The notes under the pieces are model-generated. The model had not been told where the DNA came from. It was given only the letters and a program-made list of their open reading frames with translations, and ran no database searches. From contig NZ_CP017075.1 in NCBI RefSeq assembly GCF_001742225.1, positions 3,440,001 to 3,504,000 on the forward strand: DNA of 64,000 nt. Reading direction: 5' to 3'. Of the stretch, positions 61,428 to 64,000 are shown one piece after another (position 1 is the stretch's first letter; every line of letters starts with the position of its first letter). The position numbers were made by a program, and so were the translations under genes. The DNA comes from Novosphingobium resinovorum. GTDB taxonomy: Bacteria > Pseudomonadota > Alphaproteobacteria > Sphingomonadales > Sphingomonadaceae.

Positions 61428-62438
61428 ATGGTTCCGGCAATCTTCGGCCTCTCCGGCCTGACCCTCGGCGACGACGAACGCGCCTTCTTCCGCGACGCCG
61501 ATCCGGCGGGCTACATCCTGTTCGGCCGCAACGTCGAAAGCCGCGCGCAAGTCCGCGCCCTGACCGACGAACTGCGCTCCATCCACGGGCGCGAGCACCT
61601 GTTCGTCTGCATCGACCAGGAAGGCGGCCGCGTCGCGCGAATGAAGCCACCGACCTGGAGCGCCTACCCGCCCGGCGAAGCCTTCGACCGGCTCTACGAT
61701 CTCGCCCCCGCCAGCGCCATTGAGGCGGCGCGCGTCAATGCGCAGGCGCTCGGCCTTGACCTTGCCGAAGTCGGCGTCAGCGTCGACTGCCACCCCTCGC
61801 TCGACGTGCGTCAGCCCGGAGCCCACGACGTCATCGGCGACCGCGCGCTGGGTGCAGAGCCGATGCGGGTAGCGGCGCTGGGCCGCGCGATTCTCGACGG
61901 TTTCGCACGCTCGGGCGTCGCGGGCTGCATCAAGCACATCCCCGGCCACGGCCGCGCGATGGCGGACAGTCACAAGGAACTGCCCACCGTCACTGCCTCG
62001 GCCGAGGAACTGGAACGCGATCTCGCCCCGTTCCGCGCGCTGTCCAAGACGCCGATCGGCATGACCGCGCACGTGCGCTACACCGCGTGGGATGCCGAGA
62101 ACCCTGGCACCCTCTCGCCTTTCGTGATTGGTGAGATCATCCGCAAGACCATCGGTTTTTCGGGTCTGCTGCTGACCGACGATCTCGATATGCAGGCCCT
62201 TTCCGGCAGCGTGCCGGAACTGGCGGCGCAGGCGATCGCGGCCGGCTGCGACATCGCGCTCAACTGCTGGGCGAAGATGGACGACATGGTCGGCATCGCC
62301 AAGGCCCTGCCGGTCATGGCCGAGGAAACCGCCGCCCGTCTCGACCATGCGCTGGCCGGAACCGGCCCCGCGACAGCGGCCGATCACGCCGAACTGCTGG
62401 CGAAGCGCGACGCCCTGCTGGCGCTGCGGGCGGCCTGA
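61428..62438 (+). CDS. nagZ: Beta-N-acetylhexosaminidase NagZ
   Basis: A 336-residue family-3 glycosidase. Landmarks are LFVCIDQEGGRVARM, the NagZ loop KHIPGHGRAMADSHKELP with its catalytic His, and the nucleophile Asp in GLLLTDDLDMQAL. It takes GlcNAc from muropeptides in the cytoplasm during cell wall recycling. The ATG at 61428 is used because it precedes VPAIFGLSGLTLGDDE. It forms an operon with scpA, 1 base apart. Confidence 0.95.
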   Translation: MVPAIFGLSGLTLGDDERAFFRDADPAGYILFGRNVESRAQVRALTDELRSIHGREHLFVCIDQEGGRVARMKPPTWSAYPPGEAFDRLYDLAPASAIEAARVNAQALGLDLAEVGVSVDCHPSLDVRQPGAHDVIGDRALGAEPMRVAALGRAILDGFARSGVAGCIKHIPGHGRAMADSHKELPTVTASAEELERDLAPFRALSKTPIGMTAHVRYTAWDAENPGTLSPFVIGEIIRKTIGFSGLLLTDDLDMQALSGSVPELAAQAIAAGCDIALNCWAKMDDMVGIAKALPVMAEETAARLDHALAGTGPATAADHAELLAKRDALLALRAA

Positions 62439-62439
62439 C

Positions 62440-63243
62440 GTGGCCAGTAATCCCGGCCTCTTCGACGACTGGGACGGCGAGGACCGCCAGGGCGCTCAGG
62501 CCGACAAGCTGTATCTGGAGATAGACGGCTGGGAAGGGCCGCTCGACCTGCTGCTCGACCTCGCGCGGCGGCAGAAGGTCGATCTGCTGCGCATCTCGAT
62601 CCTCGAACTGGTCGATGCCTACCTGACGTACATCGAGGAGGCCGAGGCGCTGCGGCTGGAACTGGCGGCCGATTACCTCGTGATGGCGGCGTGGCTGGCT
62701 TACCTGAAGTCCGCGCTGCTGCTCCCGCGCGACGAGCAGGAGGACCCGAGCCCCGAGGAAATGGCCCTGCGCCTGCAGATGCGCCTGCAGCGCCTGGGTG
62801 CGATGCGCGAGGCTGCGGCGCGGCTGATGGGACGCGACCGGCTGGGGCGCGATGTGTTCGAACGGGGTGCGCCGGAGGGGCTGCGCGTCGATCGCAAGTC
62901 GCGCTGGCAGGTCGAGTGGTTCGACCTCGTAAGAGCTTACGGTGACGTGAAAATCCGCTCGCAGCCGGTGGTGCACATGGTGCGCGAGCGGATGGTGATG
63001 ACGCTCGACACCGCGATCGCCCGGGTCGCCTCGATGCTCGGCGTGGCGATCGACTGGATGGAACTGCGCGACTTCCTTCCGGCAGCGCATGGCAGCTGGG
63101 AAAGCCCGCAATTGCGCCGTTCCGCGCTGGCTTCGAGCTTCGTCGCGGCGCTCGAACTGGCCCGTACCGGCAAGGCCGAACTGGCGCAGGACGAGACGTA
63201 TGGCCCCCTGCGCCTAAGGGCACTCAAAGGCACTCAAACGTGA
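62440..63243 (+). CDS. scpA: Segregation and condensation protein A
   Basis: A 267-residue protein from the GTG at 62440. The N-terminal EIDGWEGPLDLLLDLARRQKVDLLRISILELVDAYL and ADYLVMAAWLAYLKSALLLP are the ScpA/Rec8-type SMC-head-binding helices. The C-terminal winged helix shows FVAALELARTGKAELAQDETYGPLRL. It is the kleisin of the bacterial condensin SMC-ScpAB. It overlaps scpB (GTGA). Confidence 0.95.
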   Translation: MASNPGLFDDWDGEDRQGAQADKLYLEIDGWEGPLDLLLDLARRQKVDLLRISILELVDAYLTYIEEAEALRLELAADYLVMAAWLAYLKSALLLPRDEQEDPSPEEMALRLQMRLQRLGAMREAAARLMGRDRLGRDVFERGAPEGLRVDRKSRWQVEWFDLVRAYGDVKIRSQPVVHMVRERMVMTLDTAIARVASMLGVAIDWMELRDFLPAAHGSWESPQLRRSALASSFVAALELARTGKAELAQDETYGPLRLRALKGTQT

Positions 63244-63869
63244 CACAAGACGTCCAAAGCGCCCCCGACGATGTCCTTCGCGCCGTCGAGGCGACCCTCT
63301 TCGCCTCCACCGAACCGCTTACCGCGGATCAGGTCGCGCTCCACCTCGGTTTCGGCGAGAAGGGCGGCGAGGTCCGCCCTGCGCTCGCCGATCTGCAGCG
63401 CCATTATGAGCGACGCGGCATCCACCTCGTCGAGCGCGGCGGGCGCTGGCATTTCGAGACCGCGCCCGATCTCGCGCACCTGCTCCGCCGCGAGAAGGAG
63501 GATGTGCGCCGCCTCAGCCGCGCCGCCACCGAGGTGCTGGCGATCGTCGCCTACCACGAGCCCGTCAGCCGCGCCGAGATCGAGGCCATTCGCGGCGTCC
63601 AGACCGCCAAGGGTACGCTCGACGTGCTGATGGAGGCGGGCTGGGTGCGCGTCGCCGGTCGCCGCGAGGTGCCGGGGCGGCCGGTGATCTACGCGACGAC
63701 GCCCGCGTTCCTCGACCACTTCGGGCTGGGCTCGCTGAAGGAACTGCCGGGCATCGACGAATTGCGCGCGGCGGGCCTGCTCGACCCGGTTGACGAGGAC
63801 ATGATCGAGACGGCGCTGGGCAGCAAGAATCCTCGCATACCGGACAACGCGGATTCCGAAGATGACTGA
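63240..63869 (+). CDS. scpB: Segregation and condensation protein B
   Basis: A 209-residue protein starting with GTG inside the scpA stop. Two winged helices are present: AVEATLFASTEPLTADQVALHLG and ATEVLAIVAYHEPVSRAEIEAIRGV, followed by GRPVIYATTPAFLDHFGLGSLKELP, the ScpB hallmark. It binds ScpA in the SMC complex. A gap of 109 bases with a possible promoter (TTGGCA near 63912) separates it from tatA. Confidence 0.95.
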   Translation: MTQDVQSAPDDVLRAVEATLFASTEPLTADQVALHLGFGEKGGEVRPALADLQRHYERRGIHLVERGGRWHFETAPDLAHLLRREKEDVRRLSRAATEVLAIVAYHEPVSRAEIEAIRGVQTAKGTLDVLMEAGWVRVAGRREVPGRPVIYATTPAFLDHFGLGSLKELPGIDELRAAGLLDPVDEDMIETALGSKNPRIPDNADSEDD

Positions 63870-63978
63870 CGTGCGACCGGTGAAGGACATAACCATGACG
63901 GGCTGGCAACTTGGCATCAAAGCGCCTACATGCCCCCTATGACCGGTCGGAATCGACCGCGCTTTTGGAGTTGAGGTT

Positions 63979-64000
63979 ATGGGTAGCTTCTCGATCTGGC
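63979..64000 (+). CDS. tatA: TatA, Sec-independent translocase subunit (partial)
   Basis: Only the first seven codons (MGSFSIW) lie in the window. They match the typical opening of alphaproteobacterial TatA. A ribosome site (TTGAGG) precedes the ATG. The order scpA-scpB-tatA is conserved in sphingomonads, which supports the call. Confidence 0.75.

Overview
The window is a high-GC alphaproteobacterial chromosome segment, most likely from a sphingomonad (Novosphingobium/Sphingobium-like). The evidence is the LexA-boxed imuA-imuB-dnaE2 cassette, the scpA-scpB-tatA run, metX with metW, short palindromic intergenic repeats typical of that group, and very compact operons in which genes overlap by 4 bases (GTGA or ATGA). 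No insertion sequence, prophage core, rRNA operon or CRISPR array was seen. All functions are read from sequence motifs by eye; nothing was searched against a database.

Layout. 1-1528: accessory genes of quinoprotein (PQQ) alcohol oxidation: a partial metallo-beta-lactamase-fold protein, a SoxYZ-like carrier and a divergent CXXCW protein. 1691-5130: a monohaem cytochrome c, a DUF3422 membrane protein, tRNA-Leu(GAG) and a CDP-glycerol-transferase-like protein. 5252-10688: the SOS mutagenesis cassette imuA-imuB-dnaE2 behind a clear LexA box. 10692-13791: a fused PepSY/flavodoxin/ferredoxin-reductase protein with a small membrane protein, probably for ferric-siderophore reduction.

13930-21116, all on the minus strand: a lasso-peptide-type RiPP cluster. 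It holds a 50-residue precursor, the RRE/PqqD protein (B1), the transglutaminase-like peptidase (B2) and the asparagine-synthetase-like cyclase (C). Four candidate tailoring genes are interleaved: an HPr-kinase-like protein, a 2OG-Fe(II)-oxygenase-like protein, a PRMT-like methyltransferase and a nucleotidyltransferase. Most neighbours overlap by 4 bases, so they are probably co-translated. The precursor ends in Ser and carries an RPRR stretch, which are plausible targets for the kinase and the methyltransferase. This is the most novel-looking system in the window.

21156-45873: a large exopolysaccharide locus with six glycosyltransferases, three polysaccharide pyruvyl transferases, an acyltransferase, a Wzx flippase, a Wzy-type polymerase, a Wzc-type tyrosine autokinase, a Wza-type export lipoprotein, a beta-barrel, a SleB-type hydrolase and an ABC exporter. 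No priming glycosyltransferase is present. Embedded in it (26089-29047) are two genes resembling the head-spike base and fibre of gene transfer agents, preceded by a perfect GAAC-N7-GAAC LexA box. This suggests DNA-damage control of a polysaccharide-binding or -cutting spike.

46038-64000: conserved housekeeping genes: a DUF3426 zinc-ribbon protein, ftsE-ftsX, a YdcF-like protein, plsC, a transglutaminase, the arogenate/prephenate dehydrogenase and hisC, metX-GNAT-metW, a LysE transporter, a tandem hotdog thioesterase, VOC and GST proteins, a 5'-nucleotidase lipoprotein, a zincin, nagZ, scpA-scpB and the first codons of tatA. Palindromic repeat elements sit in many of the gaps between convergent genes.
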